Assembly (NCBI GenBank): GCA_945938055.1
Contig: CAMEUH010000147.1
Coordinates: forward strand, 1 to 6,264
Length of the DNA: 6,264 nucleotides
DNA from: an uncultured Eubacteriaceae bacterium
Lineage (GTDB): Bacteria; Bacillota; Clostridia; Lachnospirales; Lachnospiraceae
Reading direction: 5' to 3'
A program made the translations under genes and the position numbers. This document shows positions 1-5,450 of the stretch, one piece after another (position 1 is the stretch's first letter; every line of letters starts with the position of its first letter). The notes below the pieces were generated by a model that was not told where the DNA came from, ran no database searches, and saw only the letters and a list, made by a program, of their open reading frames with translations.

Positions 1-1334
1 CCATTGAGGAACTGAATGCAAATCTCATGGATATTCTGGATGACTGTGAGAAGAAGGCACTGGTTAGTCTTGATGGACAGGTGGATTTCACCTTAAAGGA
101 TAAAGTAAGAAATGGAAAGCTTTATGTAGAGCAGGGAATTATTGCAGGCTGTGCAGGCGGTGGCTTTGAGAATATCTGTGCTGCAGCAGATATTTTAAAG
201 GGAAAGAGTATTGGTTCGGATGAGTTTACCTTAAGTGTTTACCCGGCAAGTACTCCGATTTATCTGGAACTTGCAAAGAATGGAAGGATGGCAGACCTTC
301 TTGCAACCGGTGCCGTGGTTAAGACTGCATTCTGCGGACCTTGTTTTGGCGCGGGCGATACTCCGGCAAATAATGCATTCAGTATTCGTCATTCTACAAG
401 AAACTTCCCGAACAGAGAAGGATCTAAGCTTCAGAATGGCCAGATTGCATCCGTTGCATTAATGGATGCGCGTTCCATCGCAGCAACAGCAGCAAATAAG
501 GGATATTTAACAGCAGCAACAGATGTGGATGTAGAGTATACAAATCCAAAATATTTCTTCGATAAAACAATTTATGAAAATCGTGTATTTGACAGCAAGG
601 GAGTTGCAGACCCATCGGTTGAGATTAAGTTTGGACCGAATATTAAGGACTGGCCGGAAATGTCAGCATTAACAGAGAATCTGGTACTTAAGGTCGTATC
701 AGAAATTCATGATCCGGTTACCACAACGGATGAGCTGATTCCATCTGGTGAGACTTCTTCTTTCCGTTCCAATCCGATTGGACTGGCACAGTTTACACTT
801 TCCAGAAAAGACCCGGCATATGTGGGCAGGGCAAAGGAAGTGCAGGAAGCAGAAAAGGCAAGAATTGAGGGAAAATGTCCTGTTGAAACATTACCGGAAA
901 TGAAACCGGTAATGGATAAGATTAAGGCTGCATATCCGAATGTAAACCATGATAATATTGGTATTGGAAGTACAATTTTTGCAGTAAAACCGGGTGATGG
1001 TTCTGCAAGAGAACAGGCAGCGTCCTGTCAGAAGGTACTTGGCGGCTGGGCAAACATTGCCAATGAATATGCGACAAAGAGATACCGTTCCAATCTGATT
1101 AACTGGGGAATGCTTCCATTTGTGATTGAGAAGGGCGAGCTTCCATTTAAGAACGGAGATTATCTGTTTATACCGGGAATCCGCAAAGCGGTAGAAGAGA
1201 AAGATGCAGTTATCAAAGCTTATGTAGTAAAAGAAGACGGACTGAAGGAATTCGACCTTCGTCTTGGTGATCTTACGGATGATGAAAGAACCATTATCCT
1301 TAAGGGATGTCTGATTAATTATTACAGAGATTAA
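1..1334 (+). CDS. Aconitase-superfamily hydratase, C-terminal part (5' end outside window)
   Basis: The reading frame is open from the first complete codon at base 3, so the ATG at 27 is internal and the gene is cut by the window edge. About 443 residues are visible. Numbered from base 3, Cys50 (in AGCAGG), Cys111 and Cys114 (FCGPCFG) match the three [4Fe-4S] cysteines of aconitases. Arg133 and Arg138 in TRNFPNR match the substrate-binding arginine pair. GDGSAREQ at 331-338 matches the swivel-domain GEGSSREH, keeping the catalytic-base Ser but with Ala in place of the second Ser. From family knowledge, such enzymes dehydrate/rehydrate hydroxy-acids in the cytoplasm. The order (cluster domain, then C-terminal swivel) is that of aconitase-type single-chain enzymes, and the protein resembles the uncharacterised YbhJ-like hydratases of about 750 residues. 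Whether citrate is the substrate cannot be told. The gene ends just before a hairpin terminator. Family assignment is firm; function is not. Confidence 0.9.
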   Translation, partial: IEELNANLMDILDDCEKKALVSLDGQVDFTLKDKVRNGKLYVEQGIIAGCAGGGFENICAAADILKGKSIGSDEFTLSVYPASTPIYLELAKNGRMADLLATGAVVKTAFCGPCFGAGDTPANNAFSIRHSTRNFPNREGSKLQNGQIASVALMDARSIAATAANKGYLTAATDVDVEYTNPKYFFDKTIYENRVFDSKGVADPSVEIKFGPNIKDWPEMSALTENLVLKVVSEIHDPVTTTDELIPSGETSSFRSNPIGLAQFTLSRKDPAYVGRAKEVQEAEKARIEGKCPVETLPEMKPVMDKIKAAYPNVNHDNIGIGSTIFAVKPGDGSAREQAASCQKVLGGWANIANEYATKRYRSNLINWGMLPFVIEKGELPFKNGDYLFIPGIRKAVEEKDAVIKAYVVKEDGLKEFDLRLGDLTDDERTIILKGCLINYYRD

Positions 1335-1340
1335 TGTAAA

Positions 1341-1380
1341 AATAAGAGCGCTTCCGAAAAAGGGAGCGCTTTTATTTTTT
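1341..1380. terminator. Bidirectional intrinsic terminator between convergent genes
   Basis: A 9-bp stem pairs AGCGCTTCC (1347-1355) with GGGAGCGCT (1362-1370), with one G-U pair and the six-base loop GAAAAA. A/T pairing outside the GC core lengthens the stem by several pairs. The + strand continues TTTATTTTTT after the stem. The - strand continues TCTTATTTTTAC, so the same hairpin can end the hydratase transcript from the left and the kinase-like transcript from the right. The kinase-like stop codon lies only about 20 bases away. Confidence 0.88.
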
Positions 1381-1400
1381 GTCAATCTTTTTATAAATCT

Positions 1401-2033
1401 TTACTTTGTGATTTTTCTTCCCAATTTAAATTCGGTGAAGTTGATAATAGCCTCTGCACAGCGGTCCCAACCAATGCGGGCACTGTTAAGACAAATATCA
1501 TAGTTGGATGGGTCATCCCATTTCTGACCGGTATAATGGCTGTAAAAATCAGACCGGTACTTGTTAATCTTGGTAACCTTGCGTTCTGCCTCCTTGGTGG
1601 TAAGGCTAAGACGCTCAGCAATTTCGGCGACACATACTTCAAAAGGCGCCTGTATGTTTACACTGACAACATTAGGAAATGTTCTTAAAATATAGTCTGC
1701 AGCACGTCCAATAATGACACAGGATTCTTCCATTGCTTTCAGACGAATAATTTTTGCCTGATAATTAAACATATTCTCATCCGATACAAAATCGGAATCC
1801 TCAGGTGGAATAATATCACCTGTATAAACACCTTTTTTCTTATTAAATAAAGAAGGCTGAATCCGTTCATCTGCCTGATGGAATAAAGCTTCATTAATTC
1901 CGCTGTCATCTGATGCCATTTGAAGAATTTCCCTGTCATAACATTTTACACCGAGAGTCTCTGCCAATGCTTTTCCGATGGTTTTACCGCCGCTTCCGTA
2001 TCCCCTGGCAATTGTAATTACATAATTGTCCAT
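1401..2033 (-). CDS. Cytidylate kinase-like family protein (P-loop NTPase)
   Basis: This is a cytoplasmic 210-residue protein. ARGYGSGGKTIG at 9-20 is a complete Walker A motif (G11xxxxGKT18). It is followed by the family's CYDREIL (31-37), VIIGRAADYIL (106-116), a VNIQAPFEV strand-helix element (125-133), and the signature HYTGQKWDDPSNYDICLNSARIG (166-188). These match the Cytidylate_kin2 / cytidylate-kinase-like family, which is separate from housekeeping Cmk; its true substrate is generally unknown. The start was set at 2033, where AAAGGAG lies 8 bases upstream of ATG. The in-frame ATG at 2055 would place this ribosome site inside the gene. The gene converges on the hydratase with a shared terminator and lies 113 bases downstream of yyaC on the same strand. 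It probably has its own promoter. Fold assignment is confident; calling it a CMP kinase would be overreach. Confidence 0.92.
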   Translation of the reverse strand: MDNYVITIARGYGSGGKTIGKALAETLGVKCYDREILQMASDDSGINEALFHQADERIQPSLFNKKKGVYTGDIIPPEDSDFVSDENMFNYQAKIIRLKAMEESCVIIGRAADYILRTFPNVVSVNIQAPFEVCVAEIAERLSLTTKEAERKVTKINKYRSDFYSHYTGQKWDDPSNYDICLNSARIGWDRCAEAIINFTEFKLGRKITK

Positions 2034-2041
2034 GCTGACCA

Positions 2042-2048
2042 CTCCTTT
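2042..2048 (-). promoter_or_regulatory. Ribosome binding site that fixes the kinase-like start
   Basis: On the minus strand AAAGGAG is followed by eight bases (TGGTCAGC) and then ATG at 2033. It lies downstream of the alternative ATG at 2055 and so rules that longer start out. Confidence 0.82.
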
Positions 2049-2053
2049 CGGAA

Positions 2054-2085
2054 ACAATATTGATATATACAGTATATCATATTGT
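2054..2085. repeat. Palindrome overlapping the kinase-like promoter (possible operator)
   Basis: TGATATA (2061-2067) and TATATCA (2073-2079) are perfect inverted arms around TACAG. The symmetry continues outward as ACAATAT on the left and TATTGT on the right, with one base missing on the right. The core can also be read as ATATAC-A-GTATAT centred on 2071. It covers the -10 element and the expected transcription start, where a repressor would bind. The region is AT-rich, so some symmetry arises by chance. No regulator gene is visible in the window. Confidence 0.4.
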
Positions 2086-2097
2086 CAGTGAAAACAA
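2071..2097 (-). promoter_or_regulatory. Probable sigma-A promoter (extended -10) of the kinase-like gene
   Basis: Minus-strand TGATATACT (2071-2079) is an extended -10 element (TGn plus TATACT). A weak -35-like TTGTTT lies at 2092-2097 with a short 15-base spacer, which an extended -10 could tolerate. A start site around 2063 would give a leader of about 30 bases containing the ribosome site. The -10 lies inside a near-perfect palindrome described separately. Another reading, CTGACA (2081-2086) with TATCAA 17 bases on, is weaker at the -10. Confidence 0.5.
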
Positions 2098-2146
2098 CAT
2101 AGATGAAATTATAAAATAGAAAGCAAATTCTTAATTATATTTATTT

Positions 2147-2710
2147 TTAAGCATAATTTTCGATGGCAGCATGGTTCCAATGGCGTATGCCGATAATAAT
2201 TCCGGCGGAAATGGTATCGGCAAGCTTCATGACCGAGGCAAGACGTGTGGTCTGCAGAAGCATTCCGTCAAAAAGACCGGAATAATTTACGATACCGGTA
2301 ATGTGAATATCTCCGATGGCAGGAAGGGAGCGATTGACACCAAGACCCGGAATCAGGGGACCTTGTCCAAGTGTATAATATCCGACATGGTTTCTGGTTC
2401 CCAGAGAGGCATCAATGGCTAAAATAAATGGATTATCAAAGTTATCATAAATCATGTCTATTACATTCTGGATGTTGGATGCATGTACAGGTTCCTGTAA
2501 TGTTCCGTATACATAAACATTATTCAGGCTATATTTACATAGATTATAGCCTACCAGCGGTCCAAGACTATCTCCGGTAGAGCGGTCACTGCCAATGCAT
2601 AAGATAATAAGCTGATGATGGTGTTTCATGTTATTATTCAGAAGCTGTGCCAGGTCAAGCCCCATTTTGTATGAGGAAATCTGGTTGCTGGAATCATAAT
2701 ATGCAATCAT
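2147..2710 (-). CDS. yyaC: Sporulation protein YyaC (DUF1256 / GPR-like protease fold)
   Basis: This 187-residue protein carries the YyaC signatures in order: ILCIGSDRSTGDSLGPLVG (36-54), VYGTLQEPVHASN (67-79), ILAIDASLG (96-104), GPLIPGLGVNRSLPAIGDI (117-135) and TGIVN (138-142). From family knowledge, YyaC is a forespore-expressed protein related to the spore germination protease GPR and to hydrogenase-maturation proteases. Asp47 (TGDSLGP) and Asp100 (AIDASLG) sit where GPR has its catalytic aspartates, but the YyaC substrate is not established. The start at 2710 is fixed by AAAGGAG six bases upstream. Upstream in-frame ATGs as far as 2815 lack a ribosome site and would add an un-family-like Lys/Phe-rich N-terminus. 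The length is near that of the Bacillus homologue (about 205). The gene is divergent from the LysM gene. No clear terminator follows it, so read-through into the kinase-like gene is possible. Confidence 0.93.
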   Translation of the reverse strand: MIAYYDSSNQISSYKMGLDLAQLLNNNMKHHHQLIILCIGSDRSTGDSLGPLVGYNLCKYSLNNVYVYGTLQEPVHASNIQNVIDMIYDNFDNPFILAIDASLGTRNHVGYYTLGQGPLIPGLGVNRSLPAIGDIHITGIVNYSGLFDGMLLQTTRLASVMKLADTISAGIIIGIRHWNHAAIENYA

Positions 2711-2716
2711 TTTTGT

Positions 2717-2723
2717 CTCCTTT
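2717..2723 (-). promoter_or_regulatory. Ribosome binding site that fixes the yyaC start
   Basis: Minus-strand AAAGGAG with a six-base ACAAAA spacer precedes the ATG at 2710. No comparable site precedes the further-upstream in-frame ATGs. Confidence 0.82.
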
Positions 2724-2749
2724 ACGTTATTTGAGAAGGATTTATTTCT

Positions 2750-2780
2750 CATTATTACCATATTTACGAAAAAAATTTCC
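2750..2780 (-). promoter_or_regulatory. Candidate sigma-F-type (forespore) promoter of yyaC
   Basis: Minus-strand GGTAATAATG (2750-2759) fits the sigma-F -10 consensus GGnnAnAnTG at every fixed position. The -35 position, 16 bases upstream, reads GGAAA (2776-2780), matching 3 of 5 bases of GYATA. The predicted start lies about 20 bases before the ribosome site. B. subtilis yyaC is under sigma-F, so the context fits. The -35 is weak and the DNA is AT-rich. Confidence 0.45.
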
Positions 2781-2790
2781 AATTTATGAA

Positions 2791-2812
2791 TTTTTTTATC
2801 GTCATAAAAAAA
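2791..2812. repeat. Perfect 9-bp inverted repeat upstream of yyaC
   Basis: Seven T then AT (2791-2799) is mirrored by AT then seven A (2804-2812) around CGTC. An overlapping repeat, TTTATGA (2783-2789) with TCATAAA (2802-2808), shares the right arm. It is mostly homopolymer and could be a bent or operator-like element. It is not terminator-like, because neither strand has a T run after the hairpin. Confidence 0.3.
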
Positions 2813-2890
2813 CATAATCCATCAGAAAAAGTAAAAATGCAGATAGAAAAAAACAATATCACGTGAAAAACAGTAGTTTTTTAAGAATTT

Positions 2891-2940
2891 ATGTCGTAAA
2901 AAAAATCGGGAAGGACGACAGGTTCCGATAAATTTTTTTT
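2891..2940 (+). promoter_or_regulatory. Terminator-like hairpin with competing hairpin ahead of the LysM gene (possible attenuator)
   Basis: ATCGG(G)AA (2905-2912) pairs with TTCCGAT (2923-2929) as seven pairs with one bulged G, and a run of eight T follows at 2933-2940. TGTCGT (2892-2897) pairs perfectly with ACGACA (2915-2920). The two stems interleave, so forming one blocks or strains the other. This is the topology of a terminator/antiterminator switch. The expected two-base crossing loop argues against a simple stable pseudoknot. I recognise no known riboswitch here and no clear upstream promoter. Confidence 0.35.
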
Positions 2941-2971
2941 GAATAATGTGGTAGCATTGCAAGAAAATGAC

Positions 2972-2978
2972 AAGGAGG
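2972..2978 (+). promoter_or_regulatory. Ribosome binding site that fixes the LysM protein start
   Basis: AAGGAGG followed by eight bases and ATG at 2987. An in-frame TTG at 2939 directly follows a T run, has no ribosome site, and would translate through this one. Confidence 0.85.
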
Positions 2979-2986
2979 AAAAGGTC

Positions 2987-4207
2987 ATGATAGAAGTTGT
3001 TTATACTCCAAAGGATAACGGAAAAAATAACGATGTAATCCGTCTGCCAAAAAATATTAAACAAATTGGTGAAATTAAGGATTCCAGAAAAATATACATA
3101 GAGGACTATGCAATTAATTTTATTGAAGAGGCACATACACAGGAAGAAGGAAGTGTTGTCGGTGTTTTACTCGGAATGGCACAGAAGTCCGGCATGGAAC
3201 GATATATTTTCATTAAGGGAGCCGTTCTTATTCCGAATGTATTTGTAAGTGAGTCGGAGATTTCCATTGCAGAGAATGACTGGGCTTATATTTATGAAAT
3301 TGCAGGAAAATATTTTCCTTCCCAGGAAATTGTAGGGTGGTTCATGTCAATGGATGGCGTGAATGCGTCCATTTTACGCACCATGAAGAAGACACATGCA
3401 AATCAGTTCGCCGGAGGGGATAAAGTTCTTTTTGTGTTTGACAGGCAGGAAAACAGTAAATATTTTTGCATTTATGAAAACAATCAGCTGGTACGTCAGA
3501 GCGGATTTACCATATATTATGAAAGAAATGAAGATATGCAGGAGTATATGGTAGACATGAGAAATGGAAAGAGAATTGAAATTGAAACGGAAAGTGAAAA
3601 TTCTGTTCAGAATCCGGCATTCCGTAATATGATGAATGAGACCCCGGAAACAGATAAGAAAAGCGGAAGAAAGCAGGCATTTGTAAATTACTGTGCCAAT
3701 GTGGCAATGGTAGTGCTGATTTTGTTCATAGGAATGTATGTTATTGACGGGAAGAAAGAGAACAATTCCATTAATGTGGGTGAGGAGGGTGTTACTACCA
3801 TTACACCGGTGGTCAAGGTAGATGGAGATGTTTATCCAACCACGGAACAGGAATCTGAAATGGAAAGCAGCGGGGAACAGCCACAGACCGAACCGGAAAG
3901 TACTGTCGCTGAGACGGAAAAGGAAAGTACAAAAGAGGCTGTCAATACTGCAAATGTAACGGAGGCAGAAACAACCGGCTCGTACATGACTGTAAATACA
4001 AATGTGGAGAACACGACGGCTGCAACAGAACCGGTTACGGAAGCAGCAGTTACTTATAAGGAACATACCGTCAAAAAAGGAGAGAGCCTGTTAACCATAT
4101 GCAGAAAATACTATGGTGATACCTCAAAGGTAGAAGAAATCATGGCATTAAATGGAATTAAGGACATGGATAAGATATACATAGGGCAGATCATAAAACT
4201 TCCTTGA
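2987..4207 (+). CDS. Membrane protein with cytoplasmic pseudo-JAMM (MPN-like) domain and external LysM domain
   Basis: The product is 406 residues. Residues about 30-165 look like an MPN/JAB domain. KIYIEDYAINFIEE starts a helix, then come VVGVLLG (57-63) and FIKGAVLIP (75-83). KYFPSQEIVGWF (108-119) leads into MSMDG, where active JAMM enzymes have HSHP; the downstream Ser and Asp ligands are Leu130 and Met133. The domain is therefore predicted to be catalytically dead. A charged linker precedes one membrane helix (about 237-253). A Thr/Glu/Ser-rich external spacer follows, ending in a LysM peptidoglycan-binding domain (about 360-405, HTVKKGESLLTICRKYYGD...NGI...IYIGQIIKLP). There is no signal peptide, so topology is inferred as N-in, C-out. 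It is the first gene of the envelope cluster. LysM and the helix are clear; the MPN call is from fold-level resemblance (GWF motif and flanking pattern) and is less sure. Confidence 0.85.
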   Translation: MIEVVYTPKDNGKNNDVIRLPKNIKQIGEIKDSRKIYIEDYAINFIEEAHTQEEGSVVGVLLGMAQKSGMERYIFIKGAVLIPNVFVSESEISIAENDWAYIYEIAGKYFPSQEIVGWFMSMDGVNASILRTMKKTHANQFAGGDKVLFVFDRQENSKYFCIYENNQLVRQSGFTIYYERNEDMQEYMVDMRNGKRIEIETESENSVQNPAFRNMMNETPETDKKSGRKQAFVNYCANVAMVVLILFIGMYVIDGKKENNSINVGEEGVTTITPVVKVDGDVYPTTEQESEMESSGEQPQTEPESTVAETEKESTKEAVNTANVTEAETTGSYMTVNTNVENTTAATEPVTEAAVTYKEHTVKKGESLLTICRKYYGDTSKVEEIMALNGIKDMDKIYIGQIIKLP

Positions 4208-4231
4208 ATATTTTGATGATTCGGTTATAAT
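4204..4231 (+). promoter_or_regulatory. Probable sigma-A promoter inside the envelope cluster
   Basis: TTGAAT (4204-4209) and a consensus TATAAT (4226-4231) are separated by 16 bases. The -35 overlaps the TGA stop of the LysM gene. Transcription would start near 4238, about 20 bases before the ribosome site of the DUF5711 gene, so that gene and cvpA may be expressed apart from the LysM gene. Confidence 0.6.
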
Positions 4232-4252
4232 ATTTGTAGATTAATATTATAA
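4225..4252. repeat. Perfect 10-bp inverted repeat over the internal promoter
   Basis: TTATAATATT (4225-4234) and AATATTATAA (4243-4252) are exact reverse complements around eight bases. The left arm contains the -10 hexamer, and the spacer and right arm cover the expected start site and early transcript. It could be an operator or a 5' hairpin directly before the ribosome site. Being purely A/T, it is more likely to arise by chance than a GC-containing repeat. Confidence 0.5.
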
Positions 4253-4271
4253 TTTTGAAGGAACGGTATGG

Positions 4272-5441
4272 ATGAAGAAAAGTAAAAGCGGCAAAATGGA
4301 TAATGTCATTCCGTATATAAAACGGCAGATATCACCGGCAAAGATAGCTGCGGCGGTTTTTATCATTATTATTCTGATTATATTTTTAATTAATGTATAT
4401 AGTTCTAACATGGCCTATACCGGCTATGACATATTACGGTCTGTAACAAGAGAAGACGGGGATAGTGCGTCTTATCTGCAGTATGGTGATGGATATATAC
4501 GGTATAGTAACGATGGTATTGCATACTACAAAAATGATGGAACCGCAATATGGAATCATACATATGAAATTAATAATGCACAGGTTCGAATCTGTGGGGA
4601 TTATATTGCAGTTGGAAATATAACAGGAAGAAATTTCTATGTTTATAATAAGTCCGGGTTAAAGGCAGAAATTGATGCGGCAATGACAATCACACAGATT
4701 GATGTGGCACAGCAGGGAGTCACGGCAGTTTCGCTGGAGGATGGCAATACAAATTATATTAATATGTATGATGCTGACGGAAATAAACTTTCTTATATCA
4801 TAACCTCACTTACCGGGGATGGATATCCTGTGGACATGGCACTTTCGGATGATGGTAGTAAACTGGTTGTTTCCTATGTGTCCGTGAGTGGAGAAGAACT
4901 GCAGACGAATGTTGCATTTTACAATTTTTCAGATGTAGGACAGAATTCCGTGGACCGTCTGGTTGGTGGGTTTAATCATTATGGCTCATCTGTGGTTGGA
5001 AGGGTTGAATTTGTAAATAACAATACGGTAATTGCGCTTGCGGAGGACAGGGTAAGCTTTTATTCCATATCGCAGTATCCGGAATTAAAGGAAGAAGTGA
5101 CCTTTGAAGATCAGCTGCAGAAGGTTACATATAATAATGAATATATAGGGCTATTATTTAATAACGCAGATTCCGTTGATAAATACAGGATGCTTATATA
5201 TAATATGAAGGGACAAAAGGTGTCGGAGCTGTTTTTTAGCGAAGATTACCGAAATTTTGAGTTTAACAAAGACAGTCTCTTATTGTATAACGAAAAAGTT
5301 TTTACGATAATGAATATTAAGGGCAAGACAAAATATCAGGATAACTTTGACATGACAATAGAAAAGATCATACCACTGGATAGCGGACAAAGATTCCTAG
5401 TATTTAACTCAAAATATGTACAGGAAATAAAGCTGAACTAG
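4272..5441 (+). CDS. DUF5711 family membrane-anchored protein
   Basis: The product is 389 residues. A basic N-terminus (about 1-24, many Lys/Arg) is followed by one strongly hydrophobic helix (25-43, rich in Ile), then about 345 residues outside the cell. The outer part has recurring strand-turn units with YxxDG, GDYIAVG, DMALSDDGSKLVVSY, NNTVIALAEDRVSFYS and DSLLLYNEKVFTI patterns. These suggest a beta-propeller-like fold of the kind grouped as DUF5711. No catalytic motif is visible, so a binding or sensing role is likelier than an enzyme. AAGGA at 4258-4262 lies nine bases before the ATG at 4272. A second ATG at 4268 in another frame gives only five codons. The stop codon overlaps the ribosome site of the next gene, implying coupled translation with cvpA. 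The family call is good; the function is unknown. Confidence 0.83.
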   Translation: MKKSKSGKMDNVIPYIKRQISPAKIAAAVFIIIILIIFLINVYSSNMAYTGYDILRSVTREDGDSASYLQYGDGYIRYSNDGIAYYKNDGTAIWNHTYEINNAQVRICGDYIAVGNITGRNFYVYNKSGLKAEIDAAMTITQIDVAQQGVTAVSLEDGNTNYINMYDADGNKLSYIITSLTGDGYPVDMALSDDGSKLVVSYVSVSGEELQTNVAFYNFSDVGQNSVDRLVGGFNHYGSSVVGRVEFVNNNTVIALAEDRVSFYSISQYPELKEEVTFEDQLQKVTYNNEYIGLLFNNADSVDKYRMLIYNMKGQKVSELFFSEDYRNFEFNKDSLLLYNEKVFTIMNIKGKTKYQDNFDMTIEKIIPLDSGQRFLVFNSKYVQEIKLN

Positions 5442-5445
5442 GAGG
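5440..5445 (+). promoter_or_regulatory. Ribosome binding site of the CvpA gene, overlapping the upstream stop codon
   Basis: AGGAGG begins on the last two bases of the DUF5711 TAG stop and is followed by five bases (TATCA) and the ATG at 5451. Ribosomes finishing the upstream gene sit on this site, which supports translational coupling. Confidence 0.85.
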
Positions 5446-5450
5446 TATCA

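Noticed and set aside
891..1385. 164-residue minus-strand frame opposite the hydratase end
   Set aside because: It runs through the terminator hairpin and is antisense to conserved coding sequence; its residue make-up is not protein-like.
2034..2057. Eight-residue longer start of the kinase-like protein
   Set aside because: The only good ribosome site lies inside this extension and serves the ATG at 2033.
2171..2422. 83-residue frame on the + strand opposite yyaC
   Set aside because: It is an antisense shadow of a conserved gene with no ribosome site or family likeness.
2711..2815. Longer N-terminus for YyaC starting at 2815
   Set aside because: There is no ribosome site for those ATGs, the composition is unlike the family, and AAAGGAG sits correctly before 2710.
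2838..2867. Nine-codon leader peptide (ATG at 2838 to TGA)
   Set aside because: It has no ribosome site upstream and no run of regulatory codons; it is likely chance.
2897..2931. Sigma-D (flagellar) promoter TAAA ... TCCGATAA
   Set aside because: The -10-like TCCGATAA is close to GCCGATAA, but the nearest TAAA is 23 bases away instead of about 15, and the bases are better explained by the hairpin.
2939..2986. Sixteen-residue N-terminal extension of the LysM protein from a TTG codon
   Set aside because: The TTG directly follows a T run without a ribosome site, whereas AAGGAGG stands eight bases before the ATG at 2987.
3374..4066. 230-residue open frame antisense to the LysM gene
   Set aside because: It is Cys/Phe/His-rich with no recognisable domain and no ribosome site, and it mirrors a well-supported gene, so it is a reverse-strand shadow.
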